64,000 nucleotides of DNA, taken from positions 94,684 through 158,683 of the forward strand of contig MDYQ01000292.1 of the NCBI GenBank assembly GCA_003024175.1. Reading direction: 5' to 3'. Below, piece by piece: positions 34,234 to 46,193 of this stretch. Position 1 is the stretch's first letter. Every line of letters starts with the position of its first letter. The position numbers were made by a program, and so were the translations under genes. A model generated the notes under the pieces. It was not told the DNA's origin and ran no database searches. It saw only the letters and a program-made list of their open reading frames with translations. The stretch comes from Planoprotostelium fungivorum (lineage: Eukaryota; Evosea; Variosea; Cavosteliida; Cavosteliaceae).

Positions 34234-36104
34234 ATGGGACCGGTTAGGATCGTCTTAGAGGTCTTACTTCTGGTTCACGTGACGCTCTCGGTAGATATAA
34301 AGGTGAGCCACTGTGGGTTGATGATTTTCATCTGATGTGACATAGCTTTCGACAAAGGATGGGATGCCAGTATCAGCCGTATTCGAGGATGTTATCCAAT
34401 ATCCATTCACCTCATCATGTTCCGACACATTCATAGATCCATTCTTGATTTCGAACACACTGCACTTCAACGTCTCAACTTCTCTGAATTATTCGGTCGA
34501 GATATATCGTTGTGACAATCAACCAAGGCCACCTACTAACAATCTCATGTTGGATGATTCTGGGAAGATCATCTCCATTAATTTCACCTGCACAACGACA
34601 CTGTATGATTTTCCTCTCCTATTGATAGTGAACGTGAACAACAGCTTATATCCTCTTCACGTAGTTGAAAAGTGAGCACGATCCTGCACATTTACTTAGA
34701 GATGCAGTTGCCATCGCTGCGCAAACAACTGCAGCTGGCCGAATGGAACCTGCATCAACAACACGTGTGCATGTTCGGACGGTTTCTATGGTGAAGACTG
34801 TTCCATCCAGTTCAGTCTCCCAACCAAAATCTGTCCAACAGTCCCTTTCAATCTCACCATGGGCAGACCAAACCCACAGTTCAGGTGATCTGTTCATCTC
34901 CCTCATCTCTTTCATCGCACAACATGCTTCGAGTGGACCATCATCGAGCTCTCGATCTGATGATGCTTAGAGACCTGTGGGAGATCTATTCTGACGATTA
35001 CTGCGTCCCCACCTACGACTCCCCCGTCACCATGGACTTTGTGTCGTGCGGTTCTTATCGTAATTTCGGCTACGTCACTGGTCACGGTGCATCCAATACG
35101 CAGACATGACGAATCTCCTGCGATATTCCACCGTATCTATGGAGTACAGCTACACCGCCAATTTAACTTGGTTCTACGCACCGTCCGGTACTTGTTCGTT
35201 CATCGCTAGAAGGAGAATGGAGGTGATGGATGATGATGACGACTTGATCATCTGATCATGGACAGATATTACCTCCCGGTGACCCTTCTTGCATACCTTC
35301 GAATGCCACCCTCTCTTCTTGTCCTTCTAATTGTCACCAACACGGACAATGCATCTGTCCAGGCAGCTCACCTTGTTACTGCAAGTGTAGAGAAGCTTAT
35401 TTCGGAGACACATGTCAGTATGGGTGCGGCAGAATAGTCAACCAGGGTGGCTACACCGGTGAAGCGTAATGTTATGACATGTGATGACGTTAAGACAGGC
35501 TACGTGTCTACAAATACGGAGGGCAAACTGTACCTGCCCGGTCAGTACTGCTCGTGGAATGTGACTGGACCAGGCAGCGTCGGCTGATGATATTGTCAAG
35601 CAAACTGAATCATCCCTGCATCATCTCTCTGCTGGGAATGCATCATTTGGACAACAGTTTATACATGGTGAGAACAAGGCCGATCACGATGAGAAGAGGA
35701 TTTGACGTGGAGAAGGTGTTAGAATACATGAAAGGAGGAGGGTTGGACAAATATCTGCAGACGAATTCTCAAAGGCTGACAGACGAAGACCTTCTGTCTT
35801 ACAGTATCGGTATACTCAAGGGCATGGTGAGCCTCGTCAGATTGCAGCGTGAATTGAACGATTCACAGGTGTACCTGCATTCAAAGGACGTATTGCACAG
35901 GTGAATGCTTCCCGTACGTAGGTCAAGTACTCAATCGACAACAGAGATCTCGCAGCCAGAAACGTGTTGACGATGATGCTATGCTGGCCACGTCAAGATT
36001 GCAGATTTCGGGTTGTCCAAGATGGGGGATGCAAATGTTGAGCGAGAGGGGAGCCGTGATCTGAGAGAAGGGTTCTCTCATAAACTTGATTATTTATGTG
36101 AATG
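34234..36104 (+). pseudogene. Broken EGF-receptor tyrosine-kinase-like gene
   Basis: Remnant of a receptor kinase. The ATG at 34234 opens a signal peptide (MGPVRIVLEVLLLVHVTL). The ectodomain has EGF-like modules (CSWPNGTCINNTCACSDGFY; HGQCICPGSSPCYCKC) and a stretch with YCSWNVTGPG. At about 35572-35585 this runs straight into the kinase alphaC region (LMILSSKLNHPCIISLLGM): the rest of the ectodomain, the membrane helix, glycine loop and VAIK lysine are missing. The C part keeps VLHRDLAARNVL and KIADFGLSKMG, so the ancestor was an active kinase. The reading frame shifts between these two motifs (about 35960-35990), and the C-lobe after the activation loop is absent. A further stop interrupts the ectodomain at about 35107. 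Together these point to a pseudogene. Confidence 0.75.
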
Positions 36105-36231
36105 ACAAGGTCTTATATTTATTTCTCCGTCAGTTGATGAGACTCTCTTCATCTATCACATAACAAGAGACAACTCTTACAGATAAAGCACAGAACGGAG
36201 GCAGGTGACACAGACGAACAAAAGAACCTCT

Positions 36232-39200
36232 TTATAAGAGATCCTGCAGTGACGGAACCAATTCCATCAACTCTCTCTTCGCCGATGGCGTCATGGTCGA
36301 TCTCGAGCTCAGAGCTTGATCCACTAAAACCTGCAGCCTCTCCAATTTGCCCTGCAATGGATTCGGATGCACTGCAGTCTGCCTCAACAGAGGCTTCGGA
36401 CCCAAAACGGTCGGTGGCTCCGGAATGGCTCCCACGGTGAAGCTCCGCTTGGCTGATTCTCCATGAGTCGATGGAGCTGTGGGTTCGTACTCACTCGCTA
36501 ACCTCTTCGGTGGCTCTGGAATGGGCGGTGGTGGTGTCTTTGGAGTTCGATCCACCCTAGGTGACAGCGGAACCTTCTCTTCTCTCTCTATCCTGGGTGA
36601 AGAAGGTGGTGACACGTTCGAACTGGCGGGAGATGGATAGAGGGTCGGTGACTGTACGGCAGCCATGGATAGAGGCGGAAACGATAGATTGGCAGGTTGT
36701 AGTGGTACTGTCGATGGTGTCGACACGATGAAGACTCCTCCTGCATAAGGACTGGTCGGCGGGGCTCGCTGGGGTGGTGGTGAGCTGGCCCTCTCTTGTG
36801 ATCGGCTCAATTCGAGCGATGGAGCTGTCGGGGAGGGTGATCGCAGTAGAGTTGTGACGGGAGAGTGGATGAGAGGAGAAGGCTGGATGCTGAGGGCAGA
36901 GAGGGTCACCTCGTTGGACACGGGAGAGTGACCTTGGAGTAGTTTCGATGTCGTGATGTCGTTGATGTGTCTGGTGAGATCATTCAGCGATGATGATCAT
37001 GGGTGAGATGATGATTGATTGATGTCAGATGATGATGTCGATGATGTCGATGATGTCGATGATGAGATGATGTCGATGATGAGATGATGTCGATGATGAG
37101 ATGATGTCGATGATGAGATGAACTCACTCATAGATGATAGTATCCTCTTCATCTTGTATCGTAAAACCTCCAAACTTGTAGATGATCATGTGATGAGAGA
37201 TCTCGGGCCCGGAAACGCGAGTCAAAATGATGGTCCCTCTCACGTTCGATTCTCTCAGTAGAAAAGAATCACCAAATGTCGTATCTACAACGATCCTCTC
37301 CGCTTCATTGTCGTCGATGGCGGGGTGAAAAAATTTACAAGCTGAAATTTGTCAGAAGTTTCGATGAAAAGAGAGGGAAATTTACCGGCAAGTTCGATGT
37401 CCATTTGAGGGAAGAAGCTCAATCTCTGTCTCATGTTCGATCGAAACGTGTGCATCTTCTTCCCATCGGAATCTCTATCAAAACTTCAGTCATTCATCTT
37501 CAGCAGACGAGAAATAAAAGTGAGAAAAAAGAAATAGAATGTAAGAGACGATTAGAATGAGAAGAGAGAAATAGAATGAAAAAGTAGAATGAACGACGAG
37601 AGATAGAATGAGATCATCACCCATCCCATCTGAGTACCCTACCAAACGGAAGAGGTTCCACCTTTGGAAGAGTGGGCACTGTCCACACATCAATCTCACC
37701 CTCCATCTCCATCTCTCACCGTTTCTGTGTGGATTCTGCGTCAGCATGTCGATTGTCTCCTTATCTCTCAGGGCAGAAGCGATGTCGAACGGTGTTCCCT
37801 GGTAAGAGACGACTGTTGGATCTGAACCGTTGTCCAATAAGAATTTCGTGAGGGAAGAGTGTTGGCAGGTGATGCTGATGTGGAGGGGGGTGGTGGATGT
37901 CTTTGATTTCGCGGAGACGTCAGCACCGTTCAGGACGAGGGCTTTACAGATGTCGAGCGATCCTCTGTGTCATGTCACATCAAATCGAGCATCAAATCGT
38001 GGAAGAAATCAAGAACCAAATCGAGAATCAAATCGTGGATGGAATCGAATCAAATCGTGAAGTGATGAAAGGATGATGTCATAGAATCTCACTCTCTCGC
38101 TGCACAGTGCAGTGGTGTCTCCGTGTTATTCTTCGTCACTGCATTCACCGCAGCCCCTCTAGCCAACAACTCGAGCACCAACTCCACCTATCCCTTTTCA
38201 CTCGAAATTTCATCCGTTTTTCTCTCACGTGCTGCGGAACTGGCTCCAATTTCCTTCCCACCAACAGATGCAGCGGTGTCATTCCATCGTTCGACCCAGC
38301 TCTGACGTCGGCAGACTTGCCCAATAATACATCGATCATGTCCATGGTTCCACTCTTGCAAGCCTCGTGGAGGGGAGACCACCCCTCGTCAGTCTTGATG
38401 TTGACGTCCGCGTCTTTCCACAGCAAGAGCCTCACCATGTCGGTATTCTTCGTTGTCACGGCGATGTGAAGCGAAGATAATCCTTCTGCATTTCTCGAAT
38501 TCACTTCTGCACCATTTTTGATCATCGTCTGTACTAATCTCGTGTCGCCCGTTCGAACGTGTTCGTGAAGGGCTGAGAGGATGAGGAAGAGGATGAGATG
38601 AAAGACGTCTCACGCTCTTTCTTCGTGTTCTTCTTGCGAAGTGTGGCAGTCATGGATTTCTTTCGATTGCGTATGGTCTGACGGTTGTCTCTGTCCACGG
38701 GTGCAGTGGTGAGTAGGGATTTTTTGAGTTCATCCATAGTGTTACATTTCCATAAATAAATAGTGACTGATTCCGTGACGCTGTACATTTCGGTCAGAAG
38801 AAATGAAGAAATGTTGGATTGTGGAAGAGAAGGATAGGGTCGGGACAAGGTGTCGATGCTTGTACAGATGTACGTGATGAAGAGAAGGATAGAGGGATGG
38901 ATTAGGAGAGACTCGCCTCGTCATGACATCCGAAAAACCCATGTAATTGCACTCGGCCTGCAGCCAAGCTCGATTGAAATATTCCACACAGATCGAGAAT
39001 ATCTCTTCCAAGGGATAAACGTGATCGTACATCAACCTCACGTTCAATAATTCCGCCGCTGTACAGCCATCCATTCAGCTTCGATGCCACGAGATCTCTT
39101 CTCACCCTCTCCTTCGGTGGGCGGTGGCGATTGTAACACGTTGTAGATCATGCTGATGAGGTTGATACCTGCGACCGATACGGGATAGAAGGTGTCGGGG

Positions 39201-41593
39201 TGTTCGTTTTGGAAATAAATGATTTCTTTGAGGATCTGGAAACGGGTGAGGGGAGGAAAATCGCTGGAGCTCACTCTTCCGTGGTTTCTCGCGCAATAGA
39301 GGAGACAGCGGAGGGCAGTGATACCCATAGCACGAAAATCGGTCGCTGGGTCTGTACCCTGCAGCGGCGTCGTTAATTTACCATCGTGAATCATGGAATT
39401 TGGAATGTGAGAATATGTGAACGTGATTCTCTGAATGAATACACATCGAATGGATGGATAATTGATATGTGGTTGTGAGTATTGATATAGAAGGAAGAAT
39501 AAGAGATGATATCTGATTTTGAAAGAGAAATAAGAAGGAAGAATAAGAAATGATATCTGATTTTGAAAGAGAAATAAGAAGAATGAGGATGATCACTTGA
39601 AATCCGATGCTCTTCCATAATTCGGAGGTACGATTGTCTAATTTCTTACTCGGACACAAAACGTACTGATACGTTCAGTACGTCTCGTCGATCTACAACG
39701 GTCTCACCCAGTACTCCAACAGCATGGCCTCGTGATCTTCGTCCTCTCGATTGTAAGGCTCTTGTGCAGAGTGTATGTCGTATCTGTACATCATATATCG
39801 AGACAACTCCTGCTGTACATCCGTATCACCGATGATCCTCAAGTTACTGCACAATTTCGTCACGTGACCTGTCACTCGTCATCTTTTTCCCGCCAAATTT
39901 CCCCCCACCCGCCTCCATCAGCGACACCAGCCTACGTCTCTCCGCTTGAGATGAACCACTCAACATTCGATTGAAGAAGGAGAGGGTGAGTGACTGGGCT
40001 GATACGTCCACTTGTCCCTGCAGGTTCTGCTGTGCAACGTCTCCCCAAAATGTATCACCATACGTTCGATTGATGGCGAGAGAGAGGGAGGGTATGCCGT
40101 AGTTCTTGGAATCGGACAGGTTTGCCACCGTCTTCAATGCACCGCTGCGTACGTCAGGGAAATTGGCGGAAATTCCACGGAAAACTCACATTCTGACGTT
40201 CGATTCCTTCGAGAAGATCAATTGGACGATTTTCGAGATGAGTTGGGGGGACAATCTGTCCCAGCCGAAACCCTGTTGTAGACAGGACTCCAGGGCGGAC
40301 AAAGCGTAAGCTTGCGTATTTCCCACAGATTCTCCAATGACCGTAGACAGCTCCTCGATTCCATTGCAATTCACGAAAGCTTGCGTGAAAGTTCGGTTCT
40401 GATGAAAAATGTGAGATGTTGTGACGTGTGTGATCTCTCTACCATCATGTGGGTCTTCAGGTCAAATAGTGATTTCTTCTGCTTCGTGATGTCTCTGACA
40501 CAGTCGATGGCAGATTGGGCTTGGAGTGTGGGGTGGATGATGAGATGAACGAGACATTTATCTGGAAGAAAGAAGGAAGGATTTTTCATGTCCTGTCGAT
40601 TCGATGAACGAGATGAGACGGTGATCATCAGGATGACGTGGAGAAAAATGTGTGAAGAGTGTTCGATTCGAGTGGAAGGAAGGTGTGGGAGGAATAAAAT
40701 GTTCACCTCTTGGTTGATGATGTGCTGTGTCCTCTCGACTTGGAATACGTAATCGGCGGGGTTACCTGATGCCTTCATCGTCTGGCACACTGCATCCAAT
40801 TGTGTCTCCAGTTTCACGTCTCTCAGTAGTTCGAACGCCCTCAAGGTCTCATTACCGTACGCGATGATGATCTTGACTTTGGGGTCGACGCGATATTCTA
40901 AACCGATGTGCAAGTTACCACTCCTGTTCGTGTTGGCTCGTTTGACTTTGTATGGATTTACACACGGGTATAGAGTGCACCAGTTGTCCTTCTCGATGCC
41001 GGAGATGAGATCTTCTACGTTCAAGATGGCTTCTCCGATGGGTTTCTCTCCTTTCAACTGAGAGTCGTCAATGATCGGATCGTTATGTGGAGAACATCGT
41101 GGATGCATCGTAGAAGATGGGAACATATTTCGATGGAGTGATGCATGGATACTGGATGAGACGACATCCACCTTGGCCCATCCGCTCGCGCCACCGCCGA
41201 CTTCTCTGACTCGAATCTTCAGAGTGCAACCTTTCAATTGATTGGGAGTTTGCAAGGTTACAGAATCGTTCCATGATTCCGGTTTACTCTTGAATGCCTT
41301 CGTTTTAGCTCTTCCCGATTTCCTCTTTAAAATCATCAGTCACCTCATCATCGCACAGGTCAATTCGTAACCGGATCGAAGGGAGTTAGTTCGGATCACG
41401 ATGGGAGAATCAACATTCAATTATTACCTTCTTGTCTTCATCTCGAACCTCTTCTTTCTCGCTCGACGGCGGTACCAATCTGAAACTGACGTATGCGCCT
41501 GCTCGCATCAACATACACCCTCATATCACAAGGATCACCTTCTTTCGTGTCGAAGGCTTTGGCGGAGATCAGTCGAATCTTCAGTTGGCCCAT
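36232..41593 (-). CDS. C2-ELMO-ankyrin-SH2-proline-rich signalling protein
   Basis: Large cytosolic adaptor. The ATG at 41593 starts a C2-like domain (MGQLKIRLISAKAFDTKEGD, then LKIRVREVGGG in a later exon). The ELMO parts follow: a ubiquitin-like segment (NETLRAFELLRDVKLETQLD, ADYVFQVERTQHI), an armadillo region (NTQAYALSALESCLQQGFGW, ISKIVQLIFS) and the ELMO domain (LQGTDPATDFRAMGITALRC, FSICVEYFNRAWLQAECNYM). Where animal ELMO has a PH domain, this reads on through MDELKKSLL into about four ankyrin repeats (GLSSLHIAVTTKNTDMVRLL; GWSPLHEACKSGT; GMTPLHLLV). An SH2 domain follows (HPAIDDNEAERIVV, then DSFLLRESN with the phosphotyrosine Arg), then a Pro/Ser-rich tail ending LVPSLQDLL. ELMO proteins, with DOCK partners, activate Rac; the SH2 would couple this to tyrosine phosphorylation. 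The ELMO-to-ankyrin join is in frame across one exon. Confidence 0.82.
37015..37125 (-). repeat. GATGATGTC repeats in ELMO-SH2 gene intron
   Basis: Intronic simple repeat of GATGATGTC and GATGATGAGATGATGTC units, about ten copies. Confidence 0.7.
39490..39580 (-). repeat. 44-bp tandem duplication in ELMO-SH2 gene intron
   Basis: Two adjacent copies of a 44-base unit (start 39490 and 39534), differing at about one position. Each contains ATGATATCTGATTTTGAAAG. It lies in an intron between ELMO-domain exons. Confidence 0.85.
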
Positions 41594-42053
41594 ATTCGCC
41601 ACCTACGGCCAACAGAATATGTGTGATCTCTCCTCTTCTACCTGCGTCTGATCGGCAGCACAAACCTTTAGTTTCCAGGGGAACTTTGAATAAACTGGAA
41701 CCCCGACGGTTTTTATTGATTTATAAGCCCACTGCCCAACACCGGGGTGACAGTGTTTGGGAACCTCTTGTGATGAAGAGCCATCGAGTGGAATGTGAAC
41801 TGTCTATAAGGTTTTTTCGTGGGACCTCGTCTTTGGACGGCTATTGCGGCTCGATGAGGTGGAAGCTTGATGGAATGTGAATGGAGAAGGTTCGAAGGTC
41901 GTCGTCAACAGAAAGCGTCGTACGATGAGCCACAAATCACAGCACTTTACGGTGCTTCCACTCGTCTCATTCATCATTTCCCAGCATCCGATTGGATTCT
42001 GTGGATGATGTGATGTGTATCGTTAAGCTTCCACACCATCTTCCGTCCCACAT
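41594..42053. other. Intergenic region
   Basis: About 460 bp upstream of the ELMO-SH2 gene. The long plus-strand frame here is mostly the reverse of the first ELMO exon plus spacer. No independent gene is supported. Confidence 0.35.
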
Positions 42054-42333
42054 TTATTGAGCTGATCTCTGTTGTACAGCGCTCTGTAAACTGACGAGAA
42101 AAGGATCCGGTGTGACATTAGAAGGTGCCTTGTTGACTCCCCAGGGTTTGTCTGCCGTCTTAATAGACGATACATCAGCGTCGATCGTTCCTACACTAGC
42201 TCCCTTCGGTAATGCGCCAACAGTCGCCGTCCACACTGCAAATCGGTTAATCATCACATCGGAAAAGATTAGACCACCACACCTTTATTCAGATACTGAC
42301 GTACCTCCTCGCCATCGAAATCGCTCATCGTCA
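42054..42333 (-). CDS. Possible small protein gene
   Basis: A candidate two-exon gene. MSDFDGEE (ATG near 42333) is followed by a consensus donor (GTACGT) and, after an acceptor near 42244, by an open exon reading VWTATVGALPKGASVGTIDA, SIKTADKPWGVNKAPSNVTP and ending SAVQQRSAQ. The composition looks protein-like and the stop is clean, but the phase of the junction does not fit perfectly and I know no family. It diverges from the KCTD/BTB-kelch gene 100 bp away. Confidence 0.35.
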
Positions 42334-42433
42334 ACGATCCAAGCGGAGGAGATGATCTGATATGATGTGATGCTTGAAAACCCTCACGATCTACAATGAC
42401 TGACTCATTACCCAATTTTCTCTTCGAATTTCT

Positions 42434-44299
42434 ATGGAGCAAGCTCTGGGGTCACTGACGCTGTCACTGGACCAAGTGAAGAAGGCATTCGAAGAAGAAC
42501 GTCAGAATATATCAGAAGAGAGGACGAGATTGCTCAGAGAGAAGAAAGAATGGGAAGAGATCGCCGTTAGATTGCATCAGGCACAACCAGCGAGGACTGT
42601 ACGTTTGAACGTAGGAGGGATGGAGTTTCTGACATCACCAGCGACCCTGTCTTCTGTTAAAGGTGCGTATCGATCACCATGTATGATACTGACGACATCA
42701 CAGGGAGTTTTTTCGAGGCCATGATGTCAGGTGAATCATTGTTGGACAAGATTCACACCTCTTCCTTCTGTCAATCCATCTGACTCCCACAGGAAGGTGG
42801 CCACTCAACTGCATGGACAACGGTGCGATATTTATAGACAGAGACCCACAGGTACGTGTCTCCTCTCCTCTATCTCTCACCTCTCTCAGGTCTTCCGACA
42901 CATCTTGAATTTCTTACGTGGCGATACCATACCATTAGATTCCCTGTCTCCATCTGATCTCGAGTCTCTCATCAGTGATGCAGACTTTTACAATCTACCC
43001 GGGCTCACCACCGCCGTTCGATCGGTGGCCGAGATCAAGACGATCGTGAAGAGTCGAAAGATCTTCTTACTCGGAGGCGTCAATTACAAACGATCGGGTC
43101 AACTAGACCAAGTCGAGAGGTGCTCTACTCGAATGCATTCCTCGTCGATCACCATCATCACATATGTGTCGGTGTAGATGTTGACGTCGATCAGATACGA
43201 CACGCAAACGAATCGATGGGAACCTATGAAATCCATGCCAGCTGCTCTCAGCCGATTCGGTGCGACAGCCGCAGGCGGCAAACTGTGGGTCTTTGGTGGC
43301 GCCAGGTGAGAGACGTCGACGAGAGAGACGAGCTGAACTCGGGCGAGTTCTTTTGTCTACGATCCCGAGGAAAACGAATGGAGCAAGATATCCAGCATGA
43401 TCCATCCCAGGAGTGGTTTCGCTGTGGTCAGCTGTGATCGATTCATCTACATCATAGGTGGCTTCACTGGTCTGGGCACTAGTTCAGAGGTGAGATACTG
43501 TTGTAGATAGCATGAAGCTGAGTGAATGAGGTCGATCGATTGGACATCACAACTCTGACGTGGACGGAGGTGGGAAGGATGAAAAAAAGAAAAAAATGAC
43601 GGAGCGTTGTAGATGTCGCCGATGTCGAGTTCGAGGAAACATCTGGGTGCGTGTGTGATGGAGAATTGGATCTATGCGGTTGGCGGGAACAGTGGTGCAT
43701 TCAAGCAATCACTCAATCTGGTGGAGCGTTATGATATTGTGAACGATCGGTGGCATCAGGTGAAAGTCTTGATAGGATCACAACACGTGGACACCATTCT
43801 TTGTGTCATGATCGTCATCACAATCATGATCACAACACACAATGTATCATGGTCATGCACCTCCATCTTAACGTCATTCACAGGTAGATTCCATACACAC
43901 AGCTCGACAAGATTGCAGCGTAGTCAATATAGAGGGTCACATATGGGTCATCGGAGGTTCCGAAAGTGAGACATCTCCACTCGTGTCGTTACGACTGATG
44001 ACGTCACTCAGCCACCACGAAAGATGTGATCGAAGTGTACGATCCAAAGATGAACCAGTGGACCTCCCTCGCATCACCTTGTCCCTTCCCTGCCGTTCCC
44101 ACGCCTTGTATCGCTCAGGTTGATGGTTCTCTCTTCTTTCTGGGAGGTGATGGTGAGTGAAGATGCGATCGTGATGATGATGATGGTGACACGAACAGGA
44201 GCGAGAGAGGCTGGTAGGTGGGACGTGGGGAGGAATCATTACGAGCCCATCTTTCCTATGTTGATTGGAAGGCAGAATGCCGCCGTGGCCGTCTTGTAG
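42434..44299 (+). CDS. KCTD-type BTB domain and kelch-repeat protein
   Basis: A coiled-coil start (EEERQNISEERTRLLREKKE) is followed by a T1/KCTD BTB domain (VRLNVGGMEFLTSPATL, SFFEAMMSG, NGAIFIDRDPQVFRHILNFL, LISDADFYNLPGL). About six kelch blades come next: KIFLLGGVN, RYDTQTNRWEPMKSMPAALS, KLWVFGGA, FIYIIGG, WIYAVGGNSGAF, HIWVIGGSE, VYDPKMNQWTSLASP and SLFFLGGDG. It ends NAAVAVL at 44297-44299. BTB-kelch proteins usually serve as substrate adaptors of cullin-3 ligases; here the BTB is of the potassium-channel tetramerisation type. It is split by about ten short introns, each frame joining well. Confidence 0.9.
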
Positions 44300-44636
44300 A
44301 TAAATGTGTCCAGTGTTTGAATGGTCGTTCGTTCCAGATTGCTTTCAACTGTGACGCTGAATCGTGATGAAGAGGTGAGGGCATTGGAGAGTTGAAGACT
44401 ACACACTAAGGGGGCGACATATACATAGAACATAGGTCACCCTCTATTGTAAACTTTGACAGGAAATGGTCTAGAGTGACAATCTCTGGTCTTTGAGGGT
44501 GTCAGACAGCAGGTAGATCTACAACAGCAGGAGACAATAAAACGCATCAGCGAATCGTGCACTTGTGCGTCACTGCGAGATGATGATGACCCGAGCACGA
44601 AGAATAGAGATTACATATGAATTTTTATAAATGTCT
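44300..44636. other. Convergent intergenic region
   Basis: About 340 bp between the stop codons of the BTB-kelch gene and the Rho GTPase gene. No gene, hairpin or RNA is recognised. Confidence 0.35.
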
Positions 44637-45745
44637 TTATCCTTCAATTGTGGTCTTGTCCATCTTAGCACGGGCCTTCTCGATCTACCTCCGTCAGTCT
44701 CCCTCCCTTCTCTCCTCTCACCTTCTTCTCTATCTTCTTCTCCTCTTCAGTCTCCTTCTTGGCAAGTTTGGCTACGACCTGCCCCGCGTAAGTTTAAATT
44801 CGATTTCGTTCGATTTTATTTCTCACCTTCCTCCTCTCTCTCAGAGGGTCCATTACCACGTGTATCGCTTGGACGAAGACGTTGTTGACACTGCTCAAGT
44901 CTTTGGCAGAGCACTCGATGTAAGCCTCGGCCTTGATCTCCTTAGCTCTCTTCTTACCCTGATGAAGTCATCAGTCCATGTGCTCAGATTCGGCGTCTCA
45001 CGCACCACTTTAGAGGTGATGGGCTCCTTTCCCTTCTCGTTGAGCTTTCGAATGACTTCAGGATCGTCTCTCATATCGGTCTTCGTTCCAACCAAGATGT
45101 AAGGTGTGTTGGGGCATGTTCTACGTAATTCCTCCAGCCACTGTGACAGGTGAGAAGGAGAGGAGAGAAGATGAACCACCTTCTGCTTCACATTTTGGAA
45201 GGAGTCTGGGTGGACGACACTGAAACAGAGAACAAAGACGTGCGTGTTGGGGAAGCACGTTGTCGTTCGGATCGTCTCATAATCTTCTTGTCCTGATTTG
45301 CACGTCAATCGATGGCGGTTAAGGATGGCCCCGACGGAGGGGACTAAAAAAAGAAGGAGATAGAAGATGAGATGTTACCAGCTGTGTCCCACAGAATGAC
45401 ATTGACCATCTCGCCATCCACTTCTTCAATGGCTGAAAAGTTATCGAACCTGAGAAAAATAAATAACAGCCCATTATGAAGGGTATTCTCTCACATGGTT
45501 GGAATATAATCCTCCATAAAGGCTTGGCAGACATAACTCATCAACATGCAAGTCTATCGCCAGTCAGATGGATCCAACAAAATGAGATAAATGAAGAGTA
45601 CCTTGCCCACTGTTCCATCACCAACGAGAGCCACTTTAATGGCTCGAGTGATCTTTCCTGCCTCTCTCTTTCGGGTTCTCTCAGTAATTCCCTCATTGGG
45701 TTCTGTGCTATCCAGAGCTGGAGGATCGGGCATAGTACCTGCCAT
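44637..45745 (-). CDS. Rho-family small GTPase without CAAX box
   Basis: Rac/Rho-type GTPase, about 240 residues. The ATG at 45745 gives an N-terminal extension of about 40 residues (MAGTMPDPPALDSTEPNEG...) before the G domain. Motifs: P-loop ALVGDGTVGKT, switch I YIPTM-FDNFSA, DTAGQEDYETIR, TKTD in ILVGTKTDMRDD, and ECSAKDLSSVNNVF. The Rho signature RDDPEVIRKLNEKGKEPIT is present, so it is Rho family, not Ras or Rab. The C-terminus is a long Lys/Glu-rich helix (VVAKLAKKETEEEKKIEKK), then after one intron IEKARAKMDKTTIEG and stop. No CAAX prenylation motif is present, so membrane targeting must differ from canonical Rho proteins. It diverges from the OPT transporter gene. Confidence 0.9.
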
Positions 45746-46193
45746 CTTGTCTATTCTTCTTTGCTCCGATGATGATCTCCGCTCCGTTAGAAACAATAAA
45801 ATCCAAATAAATCATCTTGCGGGGAAAACATTTCTCGTTGGAACGTGAATGTCACTACTTTCAATGTTGTGTGATCTCTTTCGTGGACTTCTGATGAAGA
45901 AGCTTCGAAACAGACATTCTCAGATTGGAATTCGTAAGAGTATGAAAATCCGAGCTTTTGAGAAGTCCACCACGACAAAATTTGGATTCGGTCATAATCA
46001 ACCAACCCCAACCAGAGCATCATCTAAGCCCTTCGGGTCCTCCTCCTATTCGAATTCTAGTCAGTCATCACTCACGGCTGTCGGTTGTCAATTGTCGGAC
46101 CATCTCAACAACAATTTTTTGTGAAACCGCAGAGCAGTTTCCACACAGCGACTTCGACGCCAACCGGTCCATCGCTTCACCTGACCATACAAG
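45746..46193. other. Divergent promoter region Rho GTPase / OPT transporter
   Basis: About 450 bp between two divergent start codons. AATAAAATCCAAATAAATC near 45788 is AT-rich. No gene is seen. Confidence 0.35.

Noticed and set aside
34234-36104. Treating the EGF-kinase locus as a working receptor tyrosine kinase
   Set aside because: There is no membrane helix or ATP-binding half, and the frame breaks between HRDLAARN and DFG.
41401-41880. Plus-strand frame of 159 codons
   Set aside because: It overlaps the reverse of the first C2 exon of the ELMO-SH2 gene and then spacer; no protein features.
44617-45102. Plus-strand frame with hydrophobic segments
   Set aside because: It is the reverse of the Rho GTPase exons, whose G motifs are unambiguous.
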